Positions 1 through 12,504 of a stretch of 64,000 nt of DNA are shown piece by piece; positions within the stretch are counted from its first letter, which is position 1; each line of letters starts with the position of its first letter. Both the position numbers and the translations under genes were made by a program. This DNA comes from Rhea pennata (Eukaryota > Chordata > Aves > Rheiformes > Rheidae). The DNA is taken from positions 558,001-622,000 of the forward strand of contig NW_026907680.1 of assembly GCF_028389875.1 (NCBI RefSeq), in the 5' to 3' direction. Below the pieces are notes generated by a model. That model worked only from the letters and a program-made list of their open reading frames with translations, was not told the DNA's origin and did no database searches.

Positions 1-2230
1 CAAGCGCAGGGGAAGCCAGCTCAGAAGCTTCTCCAGAAGGGAAGGTTCTTCCCCAGCCTCTGCTCTGAGCCTTCCCGGGAGCCTTCCTGTCAGCACCCTT
101 TTACCCTGAAGGGAAGCCCAGAAAGGCTGAACATCCCTTTCCTGCTTGAAAGAAGCATCTGAATTATCACAGAGCTGAGCAGAAGCTCTTCACTTTCTAT
201 CACAGAAAGGCCCAGCACTTCCAGTGCCACCAGCAGGAGGGCCCCAGAGGCTCTGCTGGTGTGTTCACGGAGAGCAAGGTGCAACAGCGTGTGCATTCCA
301 AAACTACATTCACCACTGCTGCCTTTGAAGGCAGGACTGGGCGATGTCGGGCAGGGCTCAGTGAACCCATGGGAAGGGCTCTTGCAAGCCAGCGCCCATA
401 GCACAAGGAGTTTGCAGGAAGCAAGCTGGAAAAGAAGGGCCCCCAGCAGTGACACTTACTGCTCTGGCATTCTCGTCCACTTCATTCCCAGGCCACTCAG
501 TAGGTGCTCCACCTTCTGATGATGGCTTCCTCCCGCCTGGCACTGCCTTCTGGGCAGAGCACTCTGGGGTGCCTAGGAATGGACTGCAAATACACACCAC
601 GGGGAGGTGGCATGAGCACAGGGGCAGTAGGGTCCCCATTTCAGCCTGACAAGTTGGGCACCTGCTTCTACCGCAGAAGGCAGTTCTGTAGCAGAAGCAC
701 GTGGGTCCCCCTCACTGGGGTCACATCAACAGAAACGGGGATCACCCCCTAACAAAACACCCAGGGCTGCAGATCATGCCTGAAGGAGAGCTCTGGACAC
801 AACCACAGTGAAAATTTCTCTCCATGCAGGAAGGCGAGCAGCAGGGTCATCTGGCAGGACAGGCTCCCAGGCACAGCATTACGCGCTGTGCTGCCGACTA
901 CATTAGCCACTGCCCCATGGCCCCAAGGACTCTGTGTTCCGGGATGGGCAATGGATTGCTGCTGGGCACCCAGTGACAAAGACAGAGAAAGGCATCAAGG
1001 CAGTCCAGAATAAAGCTCTTGCGTGGTGGGAGACAGCATAAATCTTGGCTTAGGGCCTCCAACAGACCCTGTATGAAGGCAGAGCCACTGGGATGCAGCC
1101 GCTGGGAAGTCTTGCTCCCAAAGCACTTTCAGAGCAGCCTCCCCCAGCCCTGGCACTGCAGCCCTATCAAACCTGTGCTGAGAGGCTGCTGCCTTCGTCA
1201 GTCAGGGGAAAAGAAGCAAGGCAAAGTACTCACGTTGGAAAAATACTTGGAAGAGCACAAGGGGCCTCAGTCTCACTCCTCTGGCTGGCTTCGAGGACTG
1301 AGTCCCTCATCTCCAGCATCTGCAAAGGTGAGAAACACCGGTGAGATGCTGCCAAGGAAAGAATCTTGCTGCTGGCAAAGGCAGCTAAAGTTTCCACTAC
1401 TCAGAAAAGAAGAAGCTGCCTCTCAGAAACTCTGAAATACCCATCATTGTTGCTCACAGCAGCCCCTCCATTCCACACAAGACCAGCTGTAGGAGAATAT
1501 AGGCAAAAGTCTAAAAGCTCTGGCAGGATTATGTCCAGGGCAAGCACAAAGAGGCTAATCCAGCAGAGCATTGGGAAGTCAAGGCAGGCAAGTGCAGGGG
1601 AAGGCAGCTCACTAAACTCTAGGGCAATGTGCAGGGCAGTCCTGCTAGGGAGGATGAGAGAGGGCAGTGGGGGTTACGGCAGCTCTGTTTTCCCAGAAGG
1701 GAAGGTTCTTTCTCAGCCTCTGCTCTGACCCTTCCCTGTCAGTGCTCTTTTACCCTGAAGGGAAGCCCAGCAAGGCTGAACATCCCTTTCCTGTTTGAAC
1801 CAAGCATCTGAATAATCACACCGCTGAACAGAATCTCTCCATCTGCTATAGCAGAAAGGCCCAGCAGTTCCACGGCCACTAGAGCGAGGGCCCCAGAGGC
1901 TCTGCTGGGAGAGGTTAATGGAGAGTGAAGGAGTCATGAGAGATGCACTGCAGAAGTAGAGCACAAGCAGCGCCTTTGACAGCTAACCCCGGGGACAGTC
2001 AGGCAGGGCCCAGAGGAACCCATGGGAAGGGCTCTTGTCCAGCCAGTGCCCACACCACGATGCTTTGGCAGAAAGCAAGCTGCCAAAAGAAGGACCTCCA
2101 TCAGGAGCACCTACCTCTCTTGACTTCTGATAGCCAGTCTCGGGCCAGCCAGCTCCTGCTCTGGCTTCTGGCAGCTGCTTCCTCCAGCCCAGTAAATCCT
2201 CCTTTGCAGAGCTAGGCTGAATTGCTGGCA
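1..2230 (-). repeat. CCDC81-like exon-module array, outer part of arm A
   Basis: This stretch is built from units that recur, more or less diverged, at 15.9-17.66 kb, 29.1-30.17 kb, 30.93-32.41 kb and, inverted, at 18.9-19.75 kb and 44.7-46.7 kb. A typical unit read on the minus strand has three parts: an exon-like block after a 'TTTGCAG' acceptor (around 480-590), a block of about 250 nt rich in Leu/Val/Ala codons (around 90-330), and an 86-nt exon (1,234-1,319). The 86-nt exon ties the array to the CCDC81-like gene further right. Reading frames of neighbouring units are interrupted in different places, so I treat most of the array as decayed duplicated exons, not as a single intact gene. 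The function of the other modules is not recognised. Confidence 0.55.
1234..1319 (-). pseudogene. 86-nt CCDC81-like exon module, copy 1
   Basis: Read on the minus strand, the block starts after 'TTTGCAG' and ends before 'GTGAGTAC', exactly 86 nt. It has one open frame, starting Met-Leu-Glu-Met-Arg-Asp-Ser-Val-Leu and ending in a Pro-Ser-Ile-Phe-Pro motif. It resembles the segment just after the second HU-like domain of CCDC81, which has a similar Asp-Ser-Val-Leu ... Pro-Ala-Phe-Pro spacing as I recall the family. Four equal-length copies lie at 4,426-4,511, 17,127-17,212, 31,049-31,134 (all minus) and 45,446-45,531 (plus). Whether this copy is spliced into a transcript is unknown. Confidence 0.45.
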
Positions 2231-3124
2231 GCATGCTGCAAATACACACCGTGGGGAAGTGTGACACAGAGACTCCCCACCACCCAACCACCCAGGGCTG
2301 CACAGCGTGCCCGAGGGAAAGCTCTGGGTGCCCACATCAAGACTTTTTCTCCAGGCACCAAGGAGAGCAGCAGGGTCAGCTCCAAGGACAGGCTCCAGGA
2401 CACACCATTACCCACTGTCCTGAGCACTCCAGTAGCCACTGCTGTGTGGCCCCCAAGGACAAGCTTTCTTGGAAGCTTCAGAAATGGAACCGGGAATAAC
2501 TGCTCTGTCCCTTGCAGTCCTTCCGTCTTCAGGCACTCATGTCCCTCCTTCCCATCCTCTTCAAAGTGCCCAAACAACTCGCCCTTGCCTCTAAGGGCTG
2601 CCTGAGCCATGGCCACACCCTCTCGAGCCTGCTGCTCGCCACCCCTGACTGCTGCCTGGAAATGACCCTCCTTCCTCCTTGCTGCTGGCAGTCAAAGGAA
2701 GGGCATTGCCCAAGGGGAAACACCACAGCTTTGGGGAGATATTCACCCAAGGCATCCTCCCCTCCAGCAGCATTCCCTGCACACCCCTCTTGCACCTCGC
2801 ACCAGTTGAGCTTTTCCACTTAGCTCCTCACAAGGCCTGACAAGGGCATGCAGACTCTTCCTCAGCCTCCAAAATTGCCCTGAGACACCCAGCCCTGCTC
2901 TCCACAGAGGAGCAGCATTCTCCTTACTTTCATCTATGGGCTAGGGGAAAAGGCCCTCCTCTTCCCGAAGGACCAATTACATTGAGTTGCCCAAAGATCT
3001 GGAAGCTGGAAGCAGAGGCAGCGGGGGCAGAAAGCCAAGAGCAGGCTCTGCCAGGCACTTGCTCTTGTCTGCCCAACCAGCGAGGGAGGCCTAGTCCTCG
3101 TGGCAGAGCTTAAAAGGCATTCAG
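2231..3124. other. Arm A segment without a recognised gene
   Basis: This matches the reverse complement of about 43,182-44,700 in arm B. Short open frames occur on both strands, and none resembles a family I recognise. A minus-strand frame around 2,480-2,610 is conserved in arm B on the plus strand (about 44,171-44,400), but its sequence gives no functional hint. The segment ends at the left breakpoint of the arm-A-specific block. Confidence 0.4.
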
Positions 3125-4425
3125 AGCTCCTCAGGACCTTGTGTCCAAGGGAAACATCACCCTCCAAGACACACAAGGCTACAGGGTCACCCTCCGCCAT
3201 TCCCCCAAGTGTCTCACCTGCCTCGAGGCTCTTCCTCCACCATGCCTTCCTCCACATTGGTAGCCACCACTTTGGATTCAGGCTGCCTCTCTCGCTGGAG
3301 GAGGCGCTGGCCAGATACATGCTCTGCAATCAGAAGGGAAGAAAACACACAGTCAAGCCAAAGGCTGTGCTTTGGAAATGTGTAGGAGAAACACAGAAGG
3401 CAAGGGCAGAACGAATTGCTTTGAAGGTGGAAGGAAGTCTTGGCACAAGTGAGCAGATTGTCGACTCCCCATCAGGGCTGAGCTGCCTTGCCTCTAGTGC
3501 CTCATGCTAGGCGAGCCACGGTGCTGCAGCCTTGGCTCCAATGCCCTGCCAAGGACCAACAAAGGAGAAGGTGCAAAGCCCAGCCAGGCATCAGCCACTC
3601 CATTACCTTCCTTGCTGCTGGCAACATCTAGTCCCTTCTCTTCTTCCCACGTGGGCTTCACAGCTCCCACAGATGGTCTTGGAGGGGCACTCTCAAGCAC
3701 ATACCTGTAAACCAGAAAAAGATACCACTCGCAAGGAAGGGCCCCGCATTTCCTTTGCTGCTTCTGTGAATTCTGGGCGTGCAGGCACATTGCGAAGCTG
3801 ATACAAACAGCAGCCTTTCCCAAAGGGGGAATATGCAGGACAGGTCATCTCCTGCAGGACTCCCTCAGGAAGTGCAGGGACCCAGCATCCTGCCTGCAGG
3901 GCCACCAGCTTCCTCCTCACACTGCTCCAGGCCTTCCCTCTACCCCTGGGGAGAGAGCTCCTTCTCAGCTTTCCAAAGCAAACCCTCCAGGTCAACACTG
4001 CAGCCTGTCTGACAGCTCCTGAGCAGGCTCCTGTGCAGGCACATCAGACAAGGCCCCTTTCCTCCAGCTTTCCACCCTCTTAGGAAATTCTAATCTAGAC
4101 CTCCACAGCCCTTGCAATCCCTCCCAAGCTCAGGGCAGAGCATCTGCAAAGAACAGCCTCCATTCCTGGGCCCCTAGTGCAACAAAGGCCTTCACAAGGT
4201 GGGAGCCAGCACAGAGCTCAGCAGAACCCCCACACAGAGCCCAAGCAAAGCCAGGGCATGGCTGAAGCACACGGGGATCCAACTCCTCAGAAGACTTGCT
4301 CTGCAAGCACATCCTGAGCAGCCTTCACTAGCTCTGGCAACACACCTCGACCAAACCTGTAGTGAGGAGCTGCTCTTTGGGTGAGCCAGGAACTCAGGTG
4401 GAAAGGAGCAAACCAAAGTACTCAC

Positions 4426-7160
4426 GTTGGAAAGACAATGAGAGAGCCAGAATGGATCAGGGAAGCCGCTGTTTGGGTGCTTGCGAGAACTGAATGCCTC
4501 ATCTCTGGCATCTGCAAAGGGCAGAGACATGGGTGAGATGCTACGAAGAAAAGGACCTTGCTGCCCACAAGGGCAGACCATGTTTCCACTAATCAGAGAA
4601 GAAGCTGCCACTCAGAAAGAGGGAAACACCCCTCGCTCTTGCTCACAGCCATCCCCACCTCCATTCTACAGACCAGCAGGTGCGGAATAATACAGGCAGA
4701 TGGCCAGAAACACTGGCAGGCTTCTGTCAAGGGCAAGAGCCAAGAGGCTGATGCAGGAGAGCACTTGTTGCATAGTGGAGAAGTCAAGGGAGGCAAACAG
4801 AGGCCTTCTGCACCAGAAAGCCCAGGCTGAATGACACGGCTGCACTGGAGACCTGGGCAAAGGCCCTGGCTTGCAATGACTTTGTCTGTGACAAACCCCG
4901 AGAGTCTTCTGCAACTTGAGGAGCAGCTGTTGGACGCACTGCCCCACAATCCCAAACATGGCCAGAGGAGGCCTGGAGACAAATGGGATCCTAACACAAA
5001 GACCCCAAGGAAAGGCTGACTTTCTGGAAGACTTCTGGAGGAAGCCTAGCAGGAAAGAACTCCCAGGACCTGGCAGTGGGGGGAAAGCGGTTGCTTTGGA
5101 CTTGGCCAGGCTTGCAAAGGGGTGAGAAGGAGAGCTGTGGAAAAAGGCAGACTTACATCCAGAAGAGCTTTGAGCAGCTGTGGGGAGGCATTCAGCCTGC
5201 GCAGAAAGCCTCTGTAAAACCACATTGTCACCTCTTTGCCTTCAATGAGAAGCACGCCAATGCCCTTGAAAAGAAGGGCCACGTTCTTCCCATTGGCCAG
5301 GCAGCAAGACAGAAGGTACACGGTCTCCTCCACGCAGGCCGCCACTGTTTTCCAAGGCACGGAGATGGCCACGGCTACGTGAGGATACTTGAGGGTCTCA
5401 GCTTTCCTGCGCCCTAGGCAACAAGCAAAGAGCAGCCCAGTCACGGACGGAGCCCTTCAGCAGGCTCCCACACAGTGCTGGGCGCCTGAAGGTCTTGCGG
5501 CAGCACGGAGCTGCAGAGCTCTCTGCTTTAACCCCCACAAAAGCCCCCACAGGAGGCTCCTGTCAGCCCTCCCTGACCCAGATTCAAAGCACTCTGCAGC
5601 CTCCTGGGCCAAGTTTACCGCAGGGCTTCCTTCCCTGCACAGACACCAAGAGCAAGCCCTGGCCACCTCCTGGGAGCGGGAGGCAGGAGGGCAGGCCAAG
5701 CAGAGCAGCAAGGGGGCCAGCTGCCAGCAGAAGGCAGTGCACAGAGGAATGGTGCCGGCACTCAGGCCATGCCAGCTTTGACGAGCCTTAGCTGTGCCAT
5801 GTCACGCTGGCTCCAAAGGAGGAGGAAAACACATGGGCTGCACAACAGCCTTCCACGCTGCCTCTTAATCCATCGGTGTTAGGAAGCAATAGGAAGGACT
5901 TGTCCTTTTGAGCAGACGGCTGCTGTGGCATCAACGGGGAACAACAGTGGCAACTACACGGCACTGGAAGCAGCAGCCACAAAAGCCCCACTATGGAGCC
6001 ACGTGTTCGAGCCAGTGCAAGAGAGAGACACACCGAGAGACTCTCGTTGGATTCTGCATTATAATGTTGTGATAATCAAAACACCCTGAAGCTCTGCTCA
6101 GCACCCGGGGCAGCAAGTCTCAATTTCTAACAGCCCCTGGGAAACAGCAGAGAGCCACAGCCCCGCGATGTCCCCAGGGGAAGCCGAGGTTTCAGTCTGC
6201 CTTCTTACCAGCAACAGAGGCCTCCTCGTGGCTGAGGCCGTGAAGATCCACAAGGTTGCTTGAGAGGCGAAATGCGGGTCTCTGAACAGTCAGAGGACTT
6301 TTCTTGCCAGCAATGACTTGTTTTGTAGCAACACTGAAGTTGCCAAGGGGAATAATTCTCACATCCTGCAGCCAGAGAAGTAGAGAGAAGCCTTAGAAGC
6401 ATGGGAGACAGACAAAGAGAGAGTTGTTCTCCAAGCATGGCCACGGTGCTAGGTGCCCTGCCCATGGCTGGCATGCAAAGGGGCAAGACAGAGCCTTCTG
6501 GAAAGCTTGGCGGAAGCCCTGGAGAACTCCCTGAGAAGGCCATTCCCCATAGTTTCCTCCCCCTCCTCCTCAGCCTCCAAAGGCAACGTTGCCGCCCCTC
6601 CAGCACACGAAGAAAAGGCTTTCCCAGAACGGCTCTCTTTCTGGCCTTGCACTCTGCCAGGATCTCCAGAGAGGGCCCAGAAAGCCTCCCACCCTTCCAG
6701 CAACCACAGCTGCACTGCACATTGGGCACCTCCCTTTTGGGAGAAGTCGGTCTGGGGCACAGCTGTCATTTGCAGCATGCTTCTGCAGGGAAGTTGCTTC
6801 TGCTTGGAGAGGAGGGGCAGGACTATTGCGGCCCATGGCCCCGAGGGGTCAGTGCTGCTGCCAGCATGGGTATGGGAGGGGAGGGAGAGGATGGCACACC
6901 CACCTTGTTCAGCACCAGCTTCTCCTGGATGTAGTTGGAGACACCCTCCCAGATGGGCACGGCCACTGCAAAGCAAGGCAAAGACACGTCATGCCCCCTG
7001 CACCACAAGGCACCATCAGCGGAGGACCCTTGGGGCACCCCCAGCCTGCCCAGGCTCCCCAAAGCCCCCGGGCATCTACAGCCCATCTTGGCGCTCAGCC
7101 TCTCGACAGCGATCCTGGGCAAGGAGGTCGCGAAGGCCTTACCCCGCAGGGGGATGACGG
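4426..7160 (-). CDS. CCDC81-like protein, HU-domain exons (partial gene)
   Basis: Minus-strand exons with consensus splice sites and matching phases. 6,904-6,965 (62 nt) encodes the start of the first HU-like fold, with IWEGVSNYIQEKLVLNK. 6,209-6,365 (157 nt) encodes VRIIPLGNFSVATKQVIAGK and runs to a Leu-His-Gly-Leu segment. 5,157-5,413 (257 nt) encodes the second HU-like fold, with NVALLFKGIGVLLIEGKEV and a Met-Trp-Phe-Tyr-Arg motif. 4,426-4,511 is the 86-nt module. The pattern matches the two eukaryotic HU domains of CCDC81, a centrosome-associated coiled-coil protein. An upstream exon probably ends at 7,080 (frame with SLPRIAVERLSAKMG, donor GTAGAT, phase 1 as required), but no ATG is visible in that frame, so the start is unresolved. 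No stop or frameshift appears inside the HU exons. The downstream coiled-coil part is not identifiable, so this may be a partial or lineage-specific paralogue. Confidence 0.7.
4512..5156 (-). other. Intron or decayed exons between HU exon and 86-nt module
   Basis: About 640 nt separate the second HU exon from the 86-nt module. A minus-strand open frame covers most of it, with a stretch reading FGIVGQCVQQLLLKLQKTLG around 4,890-4,960, but I see no matching splice pair and no family resemblance. It is best read as intron, possibly with a decayed exon. Confidence 0.3.
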
Positions 7161-10100
7161 GCACCCGCTGCTCACGCTGCGTGGCGCGGCACTTGTGGGG
7201 CTGCCGTGACCCCCGCACTGGGGAGGTCCTGGGGCAGGGATAACCCCACCGGGGGACCGGCTGGGCTGGGTGCTGCGGCTGCACTCAGCCAGGCCATGGC
7301 CCCATGCTGGAAACCTGGCTGCGAGGGGAGGGGGGCAGTGGGGCACTGCACCAGCCTCCACCCATGGCGACACAGCACAGGCTGCGGCTCCTGCTGCCCC
7401 CAGTGCAAGGAAGTGCTGAGAACGGACCGATGGCAGGGAAACCTCCAGCAAGGCCTTGGCAGGCAGCAAAGCCCTGGCTCAGTGCCGAAGGAGAAGTTTC
7501 TTCCTGCCAGGCGTGGGCAGCTGGTGCATCCTGCCTCTGGGAATGTCCCCCAGAGCCCCCAGATGATGCCACACACGGGTCTGTGTCTCTCCACATTGCC
7601 CAGGGAGAGCTCGCAGGCTCTTGCGCATGCCCTGGATCACCTCTGGCACCTCTGGTGTCACCCAGTGTTTCCACGGCAGCAGCTGACTCCCACCTTCCAC
7701 CACCTTGGACTGGAAATGGGAGGGGGGACAAGGAGCTCGCACACTTCTGTGCACCTCTTTTGGGCACACGGCAGCTTAAGCAGGATGAATCCCACAACCG
7801 TCCTGGGGGTTGGTGGCGTGCATGGGATGGAGGTGTCTGCCCCACCACCTGGAGGGCTTCTCCCCAAAGAAATGAGGGGCCCAGGCTGACTCAGCTCACT
7901 CACTCCCCGAAGCCTGGGGAAATGACTTCCCTGCTGGGTGCAGGAGCAGCTCCTCTGCCAGGAGCCGCAGTGCTGAGGGCACTGCCTGCCCGTGCTGAGC
8001 TGAGCTGAGACAAAACGGAGGGAAGCTCCGGACGCTCAGGAGGGAGGCAGCAGCTGAGAGCTCCTTCTGGCAGAAATGGGCAGAGCCCTTCCAGTGGGAA
8101 GTCTCTGGCTGCAGGGCAGTGCTGCTGAGCTGCTCGCGGGGTCCTGGAGACCTCGCGCAGGTGATGGTTGAGGCCATCTTTCCAGAGAGCTCTCTCGGTG
8201 GAGCAGCTGGTGCTTTAGGGCAGGGACTTGCTGCCACAGTGTCCGAGGGACAGGGCGGCACGGCTTCCTTCTGCCGGGGAGGGTGTAGGGCTGTGCGAGC
8301 AGGGCGTGCGTGCAGCCAGGTGTGCCCAGGGCTGTGCCTGAGAGCAGTGTCCTGGGAGGTCAGGGTGCCCAGGGCCATGCCTCTGCCACCTGCCTTGGTC
8401 AGCACTCAGCCCGCCTGGGCAACTGCCTGCAGCGCTGCGTGGAGAAGCCATGGTGGGAAGTAGCAGCCCACAGAAGGGCAGGATCTTGCTGTCCCAGATC
8501 AGAGGCTGTGTGGGGCAAGGCTGCTCAGAGCTGCTGCTCAGCCCCAGGAACTTGCCCGGAGGAAAGTCAAGGCAGGGACCACTCCACAGGGAAGGAGGTT
8601 TCCTGAGTGTTGGCTTTCTGTTCCACGCTGTTGTTTTGGGGGAAGGGAAAAGGAGGTGCCAAGGCTGGAGAAGAGCTGGAGACTGGGGAGGCTGCTGAGG
8701 GGTCAGCAGGTCTGTGGGGAAGCTCAGAAAGTGCTTTTGCCCCTGCTCTGCCCACGCACAGCAGCAGCAGCAGCAGCAGCTCTGCTGGCCCCAGGAGCCT
8801 TTGTGGCAGCTGCTCCTTGGCACCTGCCAAGAGGTGGGTGCCCCAAGGCAGTGCCCTGCTGCCGGGAGGGCTCTCTGGGGCACAGACAAGTGCCCCAGAA
8901 GTGGGCTGGGGTCTGTTGGCTAAGGCAGGCAATAGACATGGGAGAGGGCATTTGGTGCTGGCAGGAAAAGCAGCAGGCGGTGGAGCCATGGTGCGAGAAG
9001 GGGAGGAAGGCAGAACAGAAGTGCGGTGGGAGGGAGAATTAGGGAATTTAGCTCTCTTCTCCTCCATTGCAGATGTTTTCCTCCCAGAAAACCCCACATG
9101 GCCTCTGCCAGCCCGCAGAGCCTCTGCCCCACAGGCCCCAGGGCCAGGCCAGGCACTGCCTTCTCTGCAGACAGACCTCTGGCTGAGGAGAGAGTCCGAT
9201 TCCAACGAGATGTTACTCCAGCCTAGGCCTCTCTTGCAAAGGCTGGAGCAGCAGCAAGTACATGGAGGTTCTGCTTGCAAACTGCAGCTCACTAAGTGCT
9301 TGAGGTCAGTGTTCTGAGAGCTGCTGGTGCTTCAGCACAGTCTTTCTAGCACAGGCTGGAACAACAGCAAGTAGGTGCAGAACAGCCAAAAATGCACTGA
9401 TTGCCCCAACAGGGTCTTCTTCCAGCAGCCTGGGGCCTGGGAGCTTCCTCAGCCAGACGCAGGAGACACAAAGCCTTTGCCTGCTTGGTCCTTCCAGAAG
9501 CACACCCCCACCTTGGCCTGAAAGCACACCGTCAACCTGTGGCAGGGCCAGATGCAGCTCCTTGCTTGGCTTCTCTCTTCCTCTTCAAAGCACTTCTGCT
9601 GGGCTTCTTCTCACCTCCGCAGGGCAAGGAGATGTGGCTTTCAGCGACCTCTCTCTTGCCTCTCCTTCCTGACCAAGAGCTGTTAGCTCACAGCCTGCCC
9701 CGGTGCATGCAAAGTTCAGATGTGGTCATTTACTCCCCAAGAGGCCTTACTCCTCCTGCAGCAAATACCCTCTGGCACTTTATTGCCCAGCCATTCCCTG
9801 TGCTTTGGTCCTTCTGTAGCTCTTATTTGGGGAGCCTATAACATGGAGAGGAATGAGTGGTTCTGGTTTTGGTTTGTTTGAAAAGATTGATCCCTACCAG
9901 AAGCAAGCAAGGCAGAAAGACATCTTGGGCTGGCTTTTTCCTCCAGACCACGTTTGTCACAGCAGAGAGTCAGCTGCCCGTATGGGAGCATGATTTGGAT
10001 CGGAAAAGGGTACGGGAACTCCTCATCACAAAGGCCTTAAGCCATACTGGGGAGCCAAAGTCCTCAGGTAAAGCCCACAATTTTCTCAGCCTGGTCTTCA

Positions 10101-10981
10101 AGTACGGCCTCAGAACACAAGTGGGCCTCTTGGCATGCTGGGCTGCCACCTTCAGCAGGAGCTCTCCTGGACGGGCTGAGTTCTTGCTTTTCTCTTTACT
10201 CATACAATTTCAAGAAGAAAACAAGAACTCCCCACCAGTGTCCCCGGCCACACTGAGATGACTGTGGCTCCTAATGGCTCCATTCGCAGAAGGGCCCAGG
10301 AAGAGTCTGCATAGGTATTGTCAGAGAAGGAAAGCTCCTCAGATCCATTGGAGATGTGGGCCTTCCACTCGTGTATGCAGTGTGCTTCCCAGGCTCTGAC
10401 AAAGGAAAGGGATGGGCGGAGGAGGAGGGCAAACTGGTTCCTCTGGAGTCCCTGCTTTGTGACAGGACCTATTTCAAAGCACGGAGATCATCAGAGAGGT
10501 CCTTTTTGCTCCAGGATCTTTTCCTCACCCAGCACTGTGATTTGTTTCTCTACAGCTTTCAACATTTGCTGGCGTGTCCACAAACCTATTGCCTAACACT
10601 AGCATTTTTGAATGTCATCCCGTGCTGACTGGGAGCAATGTCATTTATTGGCTTCTGAGACTATCTGATTGTGCTAGATGCAGGAAGACACTGAGGGTCT
10701 TCTTGGTTGGTTTACATAGTCCTGTAGAGGAGTTTCCCTGGAAAAAAAGGAAGTTTCGACAGGGCAAGTGGTACCCGTGTGTGTGTTTGTGTATGCATAT
10801 ACATCTCCATCGAGAAGGCTCAGCAGAAAGCGGCTAAAAGATTTGTCCTCCATAAAACTGCCTTTCTGAGCTGTGAAGGAAGATGGGATGCTTGGAGACA
10901 GAGAGACCTGCAGGGGTCCAGGTTGGCCAATGGTGTAAGTAGATATGGTCAGTGGGTTTTCTGAAAACGTGTGGGGCATAT
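7161..10981. other. Region without a recognised gene (arm A, 7.2-11 kb)
   Basis: The part after 8,254 is matched by arm B (about 41,035-43,182, inverted). The part before it is in the arm-A-only block. It is GC-rich on the left and more balanced after 9.3 kb. Many overlapping short frames exist on both strands, none with a recognisable domain. A plus-strand frame at 9,857-10,261 (134 codons) has an inverted counterpart of equal length at 41,191-41,595. Such conservation is expected from recent duplication alone and is no proof of coding. Confidence 0.4.
8759..8781 (+). repeat. (CAG)n microsatellite
   Basis: About seven CAG/AGC triplets lie in tandem. The inverted counterpart near 42,667 has only about three CTG triplets, so the tract changed length after the arms were duplicated. 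Confidence 0.85.
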
Positions 10982-11285
10982 CACAGAATCACAGAATGGG
11001 TAAGGTTGGAAGGGACCTCAGGGGATCATCTTGTCCTACCTCCCTGCTCAAGCAGGGTCACCTCGATCATGTTAGACAGGGTTGCATCTGGGCAGGGTCT
11101 GAATCTCTCCAGAGGAGGAGACTCCACAATGTCTCTGGGAAACCTCTCCCAGTGCTCGATCACTCTCACAGGGAAGAAATTCCTCCTCATATTGAGGCGG
11201 AGCTTCCGCTGGTTCAGTTTGTGCCCGTTGCCTCTTGTCCTGTTGCATGGCACTAGTGAAAAGAGTTCGGCCCCATCCCTTTGAT
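10982..11285 (-). mobile_element. CR1 LINE, 3'-end fragment
   Basis: The plus strand starts with two tandem copies of 'cacagaat' and then 'ggttggaagggacct'. It runs through the characteristic block with 'ctcctcatattgaggcgg' and a text ending near 'gttcggccccatccc'. This is the reverse complement of the 3' end of avian CR1, so the element lies on the minus strand and is 5'-truncated. The corresponding site in arm B (about 38,690) lacks it. Confidence 0.9.
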
Positions 11286-12504
11286 GGGGATATCCAGTGG
11301 AATTTCCTTCACTCTCTTTCAAGAGCATGTTGAGTGATAATCAAACACAAAAAATCAAATGTCTTCCTCTGTGTGGGCCCCTTTCATTTTGAGTTCCTCT
11401 GAGGGCTTTACATCTCTCTACATTTTTGCACCGTCCACTCCCATGTACTATTTATTTCCACAAACGCTTTGGGCTACGTGTGCTGAAAAACTAACACTGG
11501 GTTTTTTTTTTCCCCCTCTCCCAGGTGCAGGTGAAGTTGGAAGTACATGTGTTGGCTTCCATGCATCTACTGAAGGATCTGCAGCAAATGCCACTTTCCA
11601 GGGCAGTACAGAGGCATTGTGATATTCTGAGCAGAAAGGATGTGACCGGCACAAAATACAATGCAATGCTGGTGAAAAATATTTGCTTTACACAGCACGG
11701 TAATGGTTTCCCACTAAGTGGTCTGGCTGTGAGAAATCCTTGCAGCAGTCTGAACCTAAACTCCAAGGGGTTTCAAAAACTGCCAGGCACACTGCACTTC
11801 CCTCTAACAAGCCTGCAGGGATATGGAGCATGTCTGGCACAGTAAAGTCCATGTCCCTTCTCGTGCGAGTAACCAACTGGCTAACCTTTCTTCTGCAGCT
11901 TGATGGAGCTGCCTAAGTATTTTGTATGGAAGCACACGTGTGGTCTTGCTCAAGTCAGGTGCTGCCTTTTAGCCAAAGCAGTCCCTCTGCTCCCTTCCAT
12001 TCTCTTCCGGCTACAGACATGTAGCATTTTTAGCGTTCTCTTAGCACTGAGCACATTGCTCCTGGATCTGTTCTGTGTCCCCTACTTCAGTCCTCCTGCA
12101 CTGGAAAACCCTCCAGTGCAGCCCAGCATGGCCACTGGCAGGCACAAGGCTTTGATGCTGAGTGTGAGGGCACTTGTGCCTTGCACCCGGGAGCGTCGCG
12201 GCAGGAAAATGGTGTCAGTGCTGACAGGGAGGTGATTCCAGCCCCACCCACCTGGAAGCCAGGAGGAGGAACCTTGCTGCTGCTTCTGCTAGTGAGCTCA
12301 CTTGTGCCTCAAGACCTGAGAGGCCACCAGTGGCCACAAAGCTGCTGTTAGTGCCTGGGAAGGAGCAACCAGCCTGGGGAGGCAGCAGGGGTGTTGGCAA
12401 GCTCAGTGCAGGAGAGGAGAGCAGCAGGTGTTGTGCAGCTGCCTCCAGGAGGGCTCCACGCTGTCTCCCATTGCTTCTTCAACAATGTCCTGATGAAGCA
12501 GGGA

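Larger units (their letters stand above)
3125..8253. other. 5.1-kb block present only in arm A (HU-exon block)
   Basis: Arm B runs straight from sequence equivalent to 3,124 into sequence equivalent to 8,254 (junction at 43,182-43,185), so this block was either lost from arm B or inserted into arm A. The two break positions share only 2-3 bases around the junction, and no target-site duplication is visible. The block contains all HU-domain exons of the CCDC81-like gene. Since those exons belong to a gene whose downstream modules occur in both arms, a deletion from arm B is the simpler reading. Confidence 0.6.
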
